This document shows positions 10,501-18,611 of a stretch of DNA of 64,000 nt, piece after piece. The stretch is from contig CAILCF010000005.1 in assembly GCA_903832635.1 (NCBI GenBank), positions 124,001 to 188,000 of the forward strand. Reading direction: 5' to 3'. Every line of letters begins with the position of its first letter. Position 1 is the first letter of the stretch. Below the pieces are notes generated by a model, which had not been told where the DNA came from, did not search any database, and saw only the letters and a program-made list of their open reading frames with translations. The stretch comes from an uncultured bacterium (GTDB taxonomy: Bacteria > Patescibacteriota > Saccharimonadia > Saccharimonadales > Saccharimonadaceae). The translations under genes were made by a program, and so were the position numbers.

Positions 10501-10934
10501 GTAAAGAATACACCTGCGCTTCGAATTAACTGAGATACGATAACACGTTCGGTTCCATTGATAATGAACGTACCGCGATCGGTCATCCATGGGTAATCAC
10601 CCAAATAAATTTCTTGTTCTTTTACTTCACCGGTTACTTTGTTTGTTAATTCGACATTGGCATGAAGCGGTGCGTCAAAAGTTAAGTTATTTTCCTTCGA
10701 TTCTTGTTCACTGGTTTTAGGATCTTGGAATTTGTAGTCGTTAAACCGCAAAGACAGTTTTTGACCGGTATAATCGTCAATCGGATTTAATTCTGAAAAT
10801 ATCTCGGACAGACCCGTTTCGACAAAATCTCGCCAGCTGTCTTTTTGATGTGCAATTAAATTTGGTAGTTGGAGTGCGGTGCCGACCTCAGTAAAGAAGA
10901 CACGCTTGGTGCTACTAGGCTTTGCTTTTGCCAT
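7572..10934 (-). CDS. rpoB: DNA-directed RNA polymerase subunit beta
   Basis: [59 protein letters not shown]; start trimmed to [14 protein letters not shown] with GAGGAG upstream. Confidence 0.97.
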   Translation of the reverse strand: [1120 protein letters not shown]

Positions 10935-11150
10935 AAGTGGTGTTTGCTCCTCGCAAATAAATGAATTATAGATGTTTTTCGCCGTACGGCGAAAGGGGGT
11001 CTTGACGCCGAAGATTCCCTTAACTGTGTCGGTCTTATGATATATAAATCCCACTTATATAAAAAGACATGAATAACAACAGCTACACTACTTCTTGTTA
11101 ACTACTATGAAGCATGGCTTATTAATAGTCAATACTATTTGCGCCTATTT

Positions 11151-11747
11151 TTAGGACTTTGTGATAACTTCGTCTATTAGACCGTACTTCTTGGCTTCTT
11201 CGGGCGTCATCCAGTAGTCACGTTCCATGTCTGATTTGATTTTTGCCAGTTTTTGACCCGTATTTTTTGCAAATAGCTCGGCTAGCATCTCTTTGACGGC
11301 CAGACCTTCTTTTAAGTCGATTTCCATATCCGTTACTTTGCCGCGAGTAGCGTGACTTGGTTGATGAATCATTACTTTGCTGTGAGGCAACGCAAATCGC
11401 TTGCCTTTTGTCCCACTGGATAGCAAAAACGCTCCCATACTAGCTTGCAAGCCAATACCTATGGTCTGGACATCGGGTTTGATATATTTCATCGTGTCAT
11501 AGATAGCCATCCCGTCGTAAACACTGCCCCCGGGGCTATTAATATATAGCTTGATATCCTTTTTGGGGTCTTCGTAAGCCAAATGAATTAACTGGGCAAC
11601 AACAATATTTGCCGTATGTTCGTCAACCTGTTCACCTAAGAAAATAATACGTTCATTAAGTAGTCGCGAATAGATATCATAGGCCCGCTCACCGTCGAAC
11701 GTTTTTTCGATTACTGTTGGAATCAAATAGTTTGTCGGTTTCATCAT
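11151..11747 (-). CDS. clpP: ATP-dependent Clp protease proteolytic subunit
   Basis: [65 protein letters not shown]. Confidence 0.97.
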   Translation of the reverse strand: MMKPTNYLIPTVIEKTFDGERAYDIYSRLLNERIIFLGEQVDEHTANIVVAQLIHLAYEDPKKDIKLYINSPGGSVYDGMAIYDTMKYIKPDVQTIGIGLQASMGAFLLSSGTKGKRFALPHSKVMIHQPSHATRGKVTDMEIDLKEGLAVKEMLAELFAKNTGQKLAKIKSDMERDYWMTPEEAKKYGLIDEVITKS

Positions 11748-11755
11748 ATATCTTT

Positions 11756-11761
11756 ATTATA
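11756..11761 (-). promoter_or_regulatory. -10 hexamer TATAAT 8 nt before clpP ATG (leaderless-type)
   Basis: TATAAT-AAAGATAT-ATG on minus strand; AAGACA 18 nt further upstream. Confidence 0.55.
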
Positions 11762-11818
11762 CAACAAACGAGCCATTAGTGTCTTAGCTGGTTTTAATGA
11801 ACGCATTTCGGCTATACA

Positions 11819-13240
11819 TTAATTTCGAGCATACATCAAGATGGTGTTAGAGGCATAGCCAGCGGCATAAATCGAAGTGCCATCGGGCGACATGATTAGA
11901 TCGTATGCACCCGCAGCGGCAACAGTTGGTGTTCCTAGTGCGGTCAAAACACCCGTGCTTGTATTCCGTTTATACATCGCAATCGTGTCAGACATATAGT
12001 TATCGGCATATACCGATATACCGTCAGATGATACGACAATTCCTTGAGGCTGTGTTCCCCCGGTAGCAATCGAAGGGGTGGCTAGAGCAGTCAGGGCACC
12101 GGTAGATGTATTACGGCTGTACATCGAGACAGAATATGACAGCATGTTTGTGACGTACACTGATGTCCCATCGTTTGATATCGCGATACCGTATGGTGCA
12201 GACCCAGTAGCAATCGTTGGGGTGGCTTGGGCTGTCAATGCACCCGTAGATGTATTGCGACTGTACATCGCGACTGTGTTAGAAAAGTTGTATTGGTTGA
12301 CGGTATAAACCGATGTGCCGTCAGGAGATACAGTGATACCGTATGGGTTTGACCCACTAGTGGTAATTGTCGGCGTGGCTAGCGCCGTCAAAGCACCAGT
12401 AGAGGTGTTGCGGCTGTACATCGAGATTGTGTTGGAATTGTAGTTAGAGGCGTAGAGCGATGTACCATCGGCAGATATGGCTATACACCATGGAGATGCT
12501 CCAGTAGCAATCGTTGGGGTGGCTAGCGCCGTCAAAGCACCAGTAGAGGTGTTGCGGCTGTACATCGAGATAGTATTATCGTTTGAATTAGAGGCGTAGA
12601 CTGACGTACCGTCGGACGATATGATGATACCTTGAGGCCATGTTCCAGTCGCTATCGTCGGTGTCGCTAAAGCGGTCAATAGACCCGTGCCCGTATCACG
12701 GCTGTACATCGAGATAGTTCTGCCGTTGCTGTTAGTCGTATAAACAGATGTACCGTCAGCCGATATTGCAACAGCGTGTGGGTTTGCACCAGCCGGTATC
12801 GTCGGTGTCGCCAAAGCTGCCAAAATACCAGTAGGTGGGACATAGACTGTTGGTGTAGTAGTGTCAGTAACGGCGTAAGCTAGTGAAGAAACGGTGTTAG
12901 TGATGACTAGTTTAAAAGATTTATATGGTGATGATGTGGTATAGGTATAGACATTTCCGGGTGTTACTTGAAGACAATAGCGTGTATCAGCCGGACCAAC
13001 CGGACAGCTTGATGTGTCAAGTGATTGCGGGAAAGTACCGTATTCCGTGTAGTATAACTTCAGCTTATTGGCGCTACCACTTAAATCATATTGCAAAGTG
13101 GCTATCCTTGCCTTTTGGGAGATACCAGTAAATACAACAATTGTTATTGCCGCCAGAATGCCGATTACAACTATAACTACCAGCAGTTCAACTATTGTAA
13201 AACCGGAAGAATTAGGGTTGCGCTTTAGAGCGGCTTTCAT
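11819..13240 (-). CDS. Type IV prepilin-like N-terminus fused to a seven-blade YncE/lactonase-like beta-propeller
   Basis: GFTIVELLVVIVVIGILAAITIVVF prepilin segment followed by seven ~45-aa repeats ALATPTIATG..P.GIAIS.DGTSVY..N...NTISMYSRNTSTG. Confidence 0.9.
   Translation of the reverse strand: MKAALKRNPNSSGFTIVELLVVIVVIGILAAITIVVFTGISQKARIATLQYDLSGSANKLKLYYTEYGTFPQSLDTSSCPVGPADTRYCLQVTPGNVYTYTTSSPYKSFKLVITNTVSSLAYAVTDTTTPTVYVPPTGILAALATPTIPAGANPHAVAISADGTSVYTTNSNGRTISMYSRDTGTGLLTALATPTIATGTWPQGIIISSDGTSVYASNSNDNTISMYSRNTSTGALTALATPTIATGASPWCIAISADGTSLYASNYNSNTISMYSRNTSTGALTALATPTITTSGSNPYGITVSPDGTSVYTVNQYNFSNTVAMYSRNTSTGALTAQATPTIATGSAPYGIAISNDGTSVYVTNMLSYSVSMYSRNTSTGALTALATPSIATGGTQPQGIVVSSDGISVYADNYMSDTIAMYKRNTSTGVLTALGTPTVAAAGAYDLIMSPDGTSIYAAGYASNTILMYARN
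12375..12570. repeat. Two identical 52-bp copies inside propeller blades (12375-12426 and 12519-12570)
   Basis: gtggctagcgccgtcaaagcaccagtagaggtgttgcggctgtacatcgaga occurs at both places, offset 144 bp. Confidence 0.9.
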
Positions 13241-13246
13241 ATCCAC

Positions 13247-13252
13247 AGTATA
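13247..13252 (-). promoter_or_regulatory. -10 hexamer TATACT 6 nt before pilin-propeller ATG (leaderless-type)
   Basis: TATACT-GTGGAT-ATG on minus strand. Confidence 0.5.
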
Positions 13253-13293
13253 GCATAACTGAATAAACAAAAGAAAAATATTCGAATTTTAGA

Positions 13294-14589
13294 TTAATTA
13301 TTTTTTTTAGTATTAAGTTCTACTAATCTGTCGACGGTTTTATCGGTCAGCAAACGGCTGGCGATGTCACGACGGACTTCGGGTTGTTCGAATTGTTTCA
13401 ATGCATCGGCATTGTTGGCATATTGTTGTTTAAACATTTCGATTCGCGATTCAAGTTCGGCGGTTGTGGCTTCGATTTTTTCGATTTTACTCAGTTCTGC
13501 CAACACTAACCCTGCCTGGACTCGTTTGGTTGCGACATCTTTGACTTCGGTTTCCAGCCACTTTTCTTTCGATTCAAAACCTTTGTTTTCCAGGTATTGG
13601 TCAAGTGTCGCGCCCTGATACATCAGGTTGTTTACAAAATCCTGTTCAATAGACTTTGCTTGATCGGCCACTAGAATTTCTGGAATAGGTACATTACTGA
13701 TTCCAACCAGCTCTGTAACCAGACTATCTTTGAGTTTCTCACCGGCTTCGCGTTGTTTTTGAGAATTTAGTTCACGTTTAATATCCGTCTTAAGTTCGTC
13801 CATTGTCTTGAACGGACCAGCTTTGGCGGCAAGTTTGTCATCAAGTTCAGGTAATTTTACTTCCTTGACTGATTTTAAAGTAGTCGTAAACGTGACTTTT
13901 TGCCCTTTTAGTTCAGGTGATTGATAGTCATCGGGAAATTTCAGGTCCAAGTCGAAAGTTTCACCGGCTTTATGTCCAACAATTCCCTCTTCGAACCCTG
14001 GAATAAATTGGTTTGAGCCCAGGGTAAGTGCGTAATCATTGCCAGTGCCACCGGGAAACGCAACGCCGTCCTTTTTACCAACAAAATCGATAACGGTTTC
14101 GTCGCCGATTTTTGCAACTCGTTTGACCTCTTTGCGCTCAGCTAAACTTTGCTGAATCCTTCCAATGGTTTCGGTAATTTCAGTCTCTATTACTGATACT
14201 TTTTCAGCTATTGATTTTAGTTTCTTGTAATCTCCCAGCTTTACAACTGGCAAAATCTCGGTTTCAGCTGTAAATTCCATCATTTCGCCAACAACGTATT
14301 TTTTAATTGCTACTGCCGGTCGGTCAAGTGCCTGTAATTTACTTTCGACAAACGCTTCGGCAACCGCTTTACTGATTGCGTTATCAATAACCTGTTCCTG
14401 TAACTTTTCCGGGTCAATATTTTTCGCAGCAACTGCAGTTGGCGCCTTGCCTTTTCTAAATCCGGCAACTTTAACATCCCGTGCAAGCTTTGATGTTGCA
14501 ACTTCCGTGGCAATTGCCAGTTCTTCTGCATTAAGTGTGATGGTTAATTCAACTTTTGTATCTGATAAGTTTTTTACGGTTGACTTCAT
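13294..14589 (-). CDS. tig: Trigger factor
   Basis: MKSTVKNLSDTKVELTITLNAEEL, VAGFRKGKAPTAV, PPIase region GDETVIDFVGKKDGVAFPGGTGNDYALTLGSNQFIPGFEEGIVGHKAGE. Confidence 0.96.
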   Translation of the reverse strand: MKSTVKNLSDTKVELTITLNAEELAIATEVATSKLARDVKVAGFRKGKAPTAVAAKNIDPEKLQEQVIDNAISKAVAEAFVESKLQALDRPAVAIKKYVVGEMMEFTAETEILPVVKLGDYKKLKSIAEKVSVIETEITETIGRIQQSLAERKEVKRVAKIGDETVIDFVGKKDGVAFPGGTGNDYALTLGSNQFIPGFEEGIVGHKAGETFDLDLKFPDDYQSPELKGQKVTFTTTLKSVKEVKLPELDDKLAAKAGPFKTMDELKTDIKRELNSQKQREAGEKLKDSLVTELVGISNVPIPEILVADQAKSIEQDFVNNLMYQGATLDQYLENKGFESKEKWLETEVKDVATKRVQAGLVLAELSKIEKIEATTAELESRIEMFKQQYANNADALKQFEQPEVRRDIASRLLTDKTVDRLVELNTKKNN

Positions 14590-15896
14590 TTTACTCCTTT
14601 ACGCCTAGCGGCAAATAATTCAACAATCTCGTCAAATTTTAATTTATATTCTTCTGATTTGGCAACATTTTTTAATGTATATTTTCCGCTTTTCACTTCA
14701 TCTTCACCCAAAAACAGAATGTATGGAATTTTTTTCTTTAGGACGTTTTTAATCTGACGGTCTAATTTTCGGCCGGATATGTCCAGTTCCACATTAATGT
14801 TTTTAGATCGAAAATCATTGGCAAGTTTATTTGCCTCTCGTACGGTATCACCCAAAACAGATAGATAAATATCAGTGGTTGAAATTAGTTTTGGCACTAA
14901 GTTATGAGACTCTAAAAAGTTCAAAAATGTTGTTCCGCCAGGTGCAACACCTACAGCTGAAATTGGCTCGGAACCGAATAAACCCACCAAACCGTCATAG
15001 CGTCCACCGCCAAATAAAGCTCTATTGTTATCCGGGTTTGTGTCAAACACCTCAAAAACCATGCCGGTATAATAGTCAAAGCCTCGCATTAAAGTGATAT
15101 CAAAAACTAAACTTTTGACTTCGGCTCGCTCTAAAAACGTAAATAGTTCTTGGACTTCGGAAACGGCAGCACTATCGCGAATTTCTGATGGGAGTTCAGC
15201 CATACTGGTAGCATTCAACAGCGCTTGGATTTTCGGAAGTCCGACTTCTGCCAAATCCCCAAATACTTCCGTTGCCTGATCGATAAAGTCTTGTTGGCTT
15301 ATTTTTTCTTTGCGGTCCAATAGTTTAATCATAAATTGCGCTTGAACAGCGTCCAGTCCCAAATACTGAGCCATCATAAAGTTTATAAGTTTTCGGTTAT
15401 TTATCTTGATTACGTAGTCCTCGGGTTTTGCACCGGTGGCTTTCATGATGTCATCCGACATTTTTATAATTTCTGCTTCGGCTGATACGCTGTCATCTCC
15501 AAAAATATCAATATTAAGTTGCCAAAATTCCCGTTCTCGCCCGCGCTGAGGGCGTTCATAACGCATAAAATTGGCAATTGAATATAATCGAGCTGGGTAT
15601 GCCAATTCTTGGCGACGTGCAGCTACCATTCGGCTGATACTCGGTGTCATTTCGGGCCGAATTGCAACGGTACGACCGCCACGGTCCAAAAATGAATAAG
15701 TCTGCTCGTTAGCTAATTCCTGACCGCTTTTTGCTGTATATATTTCTAACGGTTCTAAAATCGGAGCACCATATTCCTCGTAACCATAGACTTCGGCAAT
15801 CTTTCGCCAAATCGAAAAAATATAATTCTGAGTTCTTTTTTCCTCAGGATAGAAATCGCGTGTACCTTTATAAGGCAGTGATGATAGTGTAGTCAT
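14586..15896 (-). CDS. hisS: Histidyl-tRNA synthetase
   Basis: YKGTRDFYPEEKRTQNYIF, IRPEMTPSISRMVA, GFDYYTGMVFEVF, GGGRYDGLVGLFG; start trimmed to MTTLSSLPYKGTRD. Confidence 0.95.
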   Translation of the reverse strand: MTTLSSLPYKGTRDFYPEEKRTQNYIFSIWRKIAEVYGYEEYGAPILEPLEIYTAKSGQELANEQTYSFLDRGGRTVAIRPEMTPSISRMVAARRQELAYPARLYSIANFMRYERPQRGREREFWQLNIDIFGDDSVSAEAEIIKMSDDIMKATGAKPEDYVIKINNRKLINFMMAQYLGLDAVQAQFMIKLLDRKEKISQQDFIDQATEVFGDLAEVGLPKIQALLNATSMAELPSEIRDSAAVSEVQELFTFLERAEVKSLVFDITLMRGFDYYTGMVFEVFDTNPDNNRALFGGGRYDGLVGLFGSEPISAVGVAPGGTTFLNFLESHNLVPKLISTTDIYLSVLGDTVREANKLANDFRSKNINVELDISGRKLDRQIKNVLKKKIPYILFLGEDEVKSGKYTLKNVAKSEEYKLKFDEIVELFAARRKGVK

Positions 15897-15950
15897 TACT
15901 TTAATTTTTGCATTTTTATCTGTTTTATACAAGTACTGTTAAGCTTTTAT

Positions 15951-16562
15951 TCATGTTTTAAGTACGTTCTGCTGTATCCAAACGTACATGGCAATTCCGG
16001 CAGCAACTCCAACATTTACCGACCTGGTCGAGCCGAATTGTTCAATTTTGACAATTTTTTCTGCAAATTTTAGTATTTCTTCGCTCAGCCCCGGACCTTC
16101 GCCACCAAAAACCAAAACCGTTTTTTCGGGCAGTATTGTCTGGGATATAGCTATCGCATCCGGAATTATATCAACAGCAATAATGTGCCGTTTTTCATCA
16201 CTCATGCATTTTGCAAAATCATCAACCGTCTCGTGATTAATAATATTCATATATCTGTCTGTCACCATTGCGCCACGACGATTCCAGTGTTTTTTTCCAA
16301 TGATATGTACGGCTTCGACATTAAAAGCATTAGCCGCCCGAACGATAGTCCCGATATTAAAATCGTGTTGCCAGTTTTCTATCGCAATGTGAAGTTCGTT
16401 TCTGGTTTTGTCTAGGTCGGCTTTGACCGCAGTTGTTTTCCAATATCGATATTTGTCAATCACATTGAATTTATCACCCTTTTTTAACAATTCCGGGTCA
16501 TATTTTGGGTCTGTCGGCCATGGCTTGGGGTGTGGCCCAACCCCAATAATTTGTTTTTCCAT
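15951..16562 (-). CDS. SpoU/TrmH-family RNA 2'-O-methyltransferase
   Basis: FNIGTIVRAANAFNVEAVHIIG, LVFGGEGPGLSEEIL, STRSVNVGVAAGIAMYVW. Confidence 0.9.
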   Translation of the reverse strand: MEKQIIGVGPHPKPWPTDPKYDPELLKKGDKFNVIDKYRYWKTTAVKADLDKTRNELHIAIENWQHDFNIGTIVRAANAFNVEAVHIIGKKHWNRRGAMVTDRYMNIINHETVDDFAKCMSDEKRHIIAVDIIPDAIAISQTILPEKTVLVFGGEGPGLSEEILKFAEKIVKIEQFGSTRSVNVGVAAGIAMYVWIQQNVLKT

Positions 16563-16568
16563 ATCCTT

Positions 16569-16574
16569 ATTGTA
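16569..16574 (-). promoter_or_regulatory. -10 hexamer TACAAT 6 nt before SpoU-family ATG (leaderless-type)
   Basis: TACAAT-AAGGAT-ATG on minus strand. Confidence 0.45.
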
Positions 16575-16648
16575 ACTCAAACAGAGTAGGTTTTATTTTA
16601 AAAAAGATATAAATGTTATACTTTAATTATAAATAGGAGAAAACATAA

Positions 16649-16873
16649 ATGGACACATCATATATAGCTTACTTCCCGGTATGGGTTTTGCCGTTATTGG
16701 CAATTCTACTAATATGGGAACTTTTTTGGAAAAGCGCTTCAATGTGGCATGCTGCCAGGAAAAAAGATTTACCTTGGTTTTTTATTCTATTTATCTTTAA
16801 CACTCTTGGTATCTTGGATATCATTTACTTATTCGGGTTTGAAAAAATCAAAGCCAACAAATTGTTCAAATAA
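16649..16873 (+). CDS. Small membrane protein, DUF5652-like
   Basis: LLAILLIWELFWKSASMWHAARKKDLPWFFILFIFNTLGILDIIYLF; AGGAG upstream. Confidence 0.75.
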   Translation: MDTSYIAYFPVWVLPLLAILLIWELFWKSASMWHAARKKDLPWFFILFIFNTLGILDIIYLFGFEKIKANKLFK

Positions 16874-16877
16874 ATAA

Positions 16878-17414
16878 TTATTTAATCGCTAGTACCGTAT
16901 ATAGAAATTCCTTTCCTCGCGGTGACTGGATTTTGATTGTAGAATGTTCTTTTTTACCCAATAAAGCCTTACCTAAGGGACTACATTCCGATATTTTACT
17001 TGCCGATGGATCAGCTTCAATCGAATCAACCAGAGTAAAGTTAATTGTTTTTAAGCCAGACTCAAGAAATACTGTAGAGCCAAGCTCTACGCTTGAATGT
17101 TTTGTATTATCCGGAATGACATCTGCCCGCATCAAAATATCTGAAATTTTACTTACTTGTACCTCGATGTTTTCCAGATAGTTTACGGCATCAGTTGATA
17201 CAATATATTCTTCCTTTTCTTTTGGATCCATATTTATCAGACGCCTGCTAATATTTATTTGCTCTTTCATTAGTTGATTTAATTGATCTCGAAGACTGTC
17301 GAGTCCTTTTTTTGTTAGATGAAAGTTTTTATTTGAAGTAGAAATACTGTTATTTTTATAATTCATCACATATACCCCCATCCAATGAATTTTTCTTGCA
17401 CCACCACAATACAT
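16878..17414 (-). CDS. GreA/GreB-family transcription elongation factor-like protein (start uncertain)
   Basis: LTKKGLDSLRDQLNQL coiled-coil start; VELGSTVFLES...FTLVDSIEADPSASKISECSPLGKALLGKKEHSTIKIQSPRGKEFLYTVLAI. Confidence 0.8.
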   Translation of the reverse strand: MYCGGARKIHWMGVYVMNYKNNSISTSNKNFHLTKKGLDSLRDQLNQLMKEQINISRRLINMDPKEKEEYIVSTDAVNYLENIEVQVSKISDILMRADVIPDNTKHSSVELGSTVFLESGLKTINFTLVDSIEADPSASKISECSPLGKALLGKKEHSTIKIQSPRGKEFLYTVLAIK

Positions 17415-17507
17415 TAAAAACCCCTTACTTTTCTGTTAGAAAATTAACATGTCTAGTGTTATAATTAATAATATACACACCATATATGAACATATCGAAA
17501 AAACAGG

Positions 17508-18233
17508 ATGTGGATTATGTACGACAGCAGATCGATTCAGCGCGAAAATTCAACTGACGATCGACGGTCATTTTACCGTCATAATCCTACGGTGAAATTC
17601 TCAAAGGGAGAAACGATTTTTCTTCAAGGGGATATACCTAAACACATATATAGCATTAAGTCAGGTGTGGTTGAAGAATCAAATTTGACAGCTGACGGCA
17701 GTAAACAATCTATAGCATTTGAAATAATTGGTGATATAATCCCAAAAAGTTGGGCTTTTTCAAAAACAGATAAAACACTGTTCGATTACACGGCATATAC
17801 CGACTGCGAATTTTACATTATTAGCAAAGAGGATTTTCAGTCTCAGATTGCGTATAATCTGGATTTTACGAAAAAAGTATTGAGTCGTACTATTACTTCC
17901 TTAATGGGAGCAAAATTAAAACTTGATGCTTTGGAAAAGCCCCACGCAAGTTTAAAGCTGATGTATACTTTTCGATATATGTGCTATCAATATGGAACAA
18001 AAGTTGGTACAAGCGTTGTAATGATTCAGGTACCTTTTACTCAACAAGACTTGGCTGACTTTACTGGATTAACAAGAGAGACAACTAACTTGGAAATAAA
18101 CAAACTCCGTCGTCAAAAGATTGTTTCAAGTGACTTAAGGTACTATATGGTCGATATCGACAAATTGAACAGTTTATTAGATGATGGCTATGAATCAAAT
18201 ACTTCGATGACTATGTTACCGAAAAGAAATTAG
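17508..18233 (+). CDS. Crp/Fnr-family transcriptional regulator
   Basis: Cyclic-nucleotide-binding-like fold VKFSKGETIFLQGDIPKHIYSIKSGVVEES plus HTH FTQQDLADFTGLTRETTNLEINKLRRQKIV. Confidence 0.9.
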   Translation: MWIMYDSRSIQRENSTDDRRSFYRHNPTVKFSKGETIFLQGDIPKHIYSIKSGVVEESNLTADGSKQSIAFEIIGDIIPKSWAFSKTDKTLFDYTAYTDCEFYIISKEDFQSQIAYNLDFTKKVLSRTITSLMGAKLKLDALEKPHASLKLMYTFRYMCYQYGTKVGTSVVMIQVPFTQQDLADFTGLTRETTNLEINKLRRQKIVSSDLRYYMVDIDKLNSLLDDGYESNTSMTMLPKRN

Positions 18234-18289
18234 GAATATATGGGTTTAAATGTTCAAGACATTCATGTCTGAGCCTAGCAAATTAAAAG

Positions 18290-18305
18290 CCGACCAAAAG
18301 GTCGG
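18290..18305 (+). terminator. Hairpin after crp-like gene
   Basis: ccgacc-aaaa-ggtcgg followed by ttctt. Confidence 0.45.
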
Positions 18306-18314
18306 TTCTTAATT

Positions 18315-18399
18315 TGGTACGCGAGAGAGGACTTGAACCTCCACGCCCGAAGGCACTAGCTCCTAAGGCTAGCGTGTCTACCAATTCCACCACTCGCGC
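18315..18399 (-). tRNA. tRNA-Leu (anticodon TAG), CCA encoded
   Basis: Reverse complement GCGCGAGTGGTGGAATTGGTAGACACGCTAGCCTTAGGAGCTAGTGCCTTCGGGCGTGGAGGTTCAAGTCCTCTCTCGCGTACCA folds as a class II tRNA. Confidence 0.95.
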
Positions 18400-18430
18400 A
18401 TATCTTGGTAAATGCAAAACGTTATTTTCT

Positions 18431-18490
18431 GCACTTGTCCTGCTAACGCTCAGCGTGTCTACAATTAATTATAGGCCACCACCCGCGCAT
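18431..18490 (-). pseudogene. Degenerate tRNA-Leu 5'-half remnant
   Basis: Reverse complement GCGCGGGTGGTGG...TTGTAGACACGCTGAGCGTTAGC parallels tRNA-Leu GCGCGAGTGGTGGAATTGGTAGACACGCTAGCC, with an AT-rich insertion and no T-arm or acceptor 3' strand. Confidence 0.6.
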
Positions 18491-18611
18491 AGGTAATCAG
18501 TATCCAACTAATTGTAACAAACTATATCTAACAGATAAAGCCTAAAATATTTTATCTAAATGGTGCTTGTGCTATCATAAATATAGTAATGACTGAGGGG
18601 AATAAATAGGC

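Noticed and set aside
11860-12840. Regularly spaced ~130-145 bp repeats considered as a CRISPR or tandem satellite
   Set aside because: Repeats are in frame and encode seven beta-propeller blades within one ORF; no short direct repeat/spacer structure.
18314-18496. ORF MVRERGLEPPRPKALAPKASVSTNSTTRAYLG...
   Set aside because: Reads antisense through tRNA-Leu and its remnant; a classic false protein from tRNA sequence.
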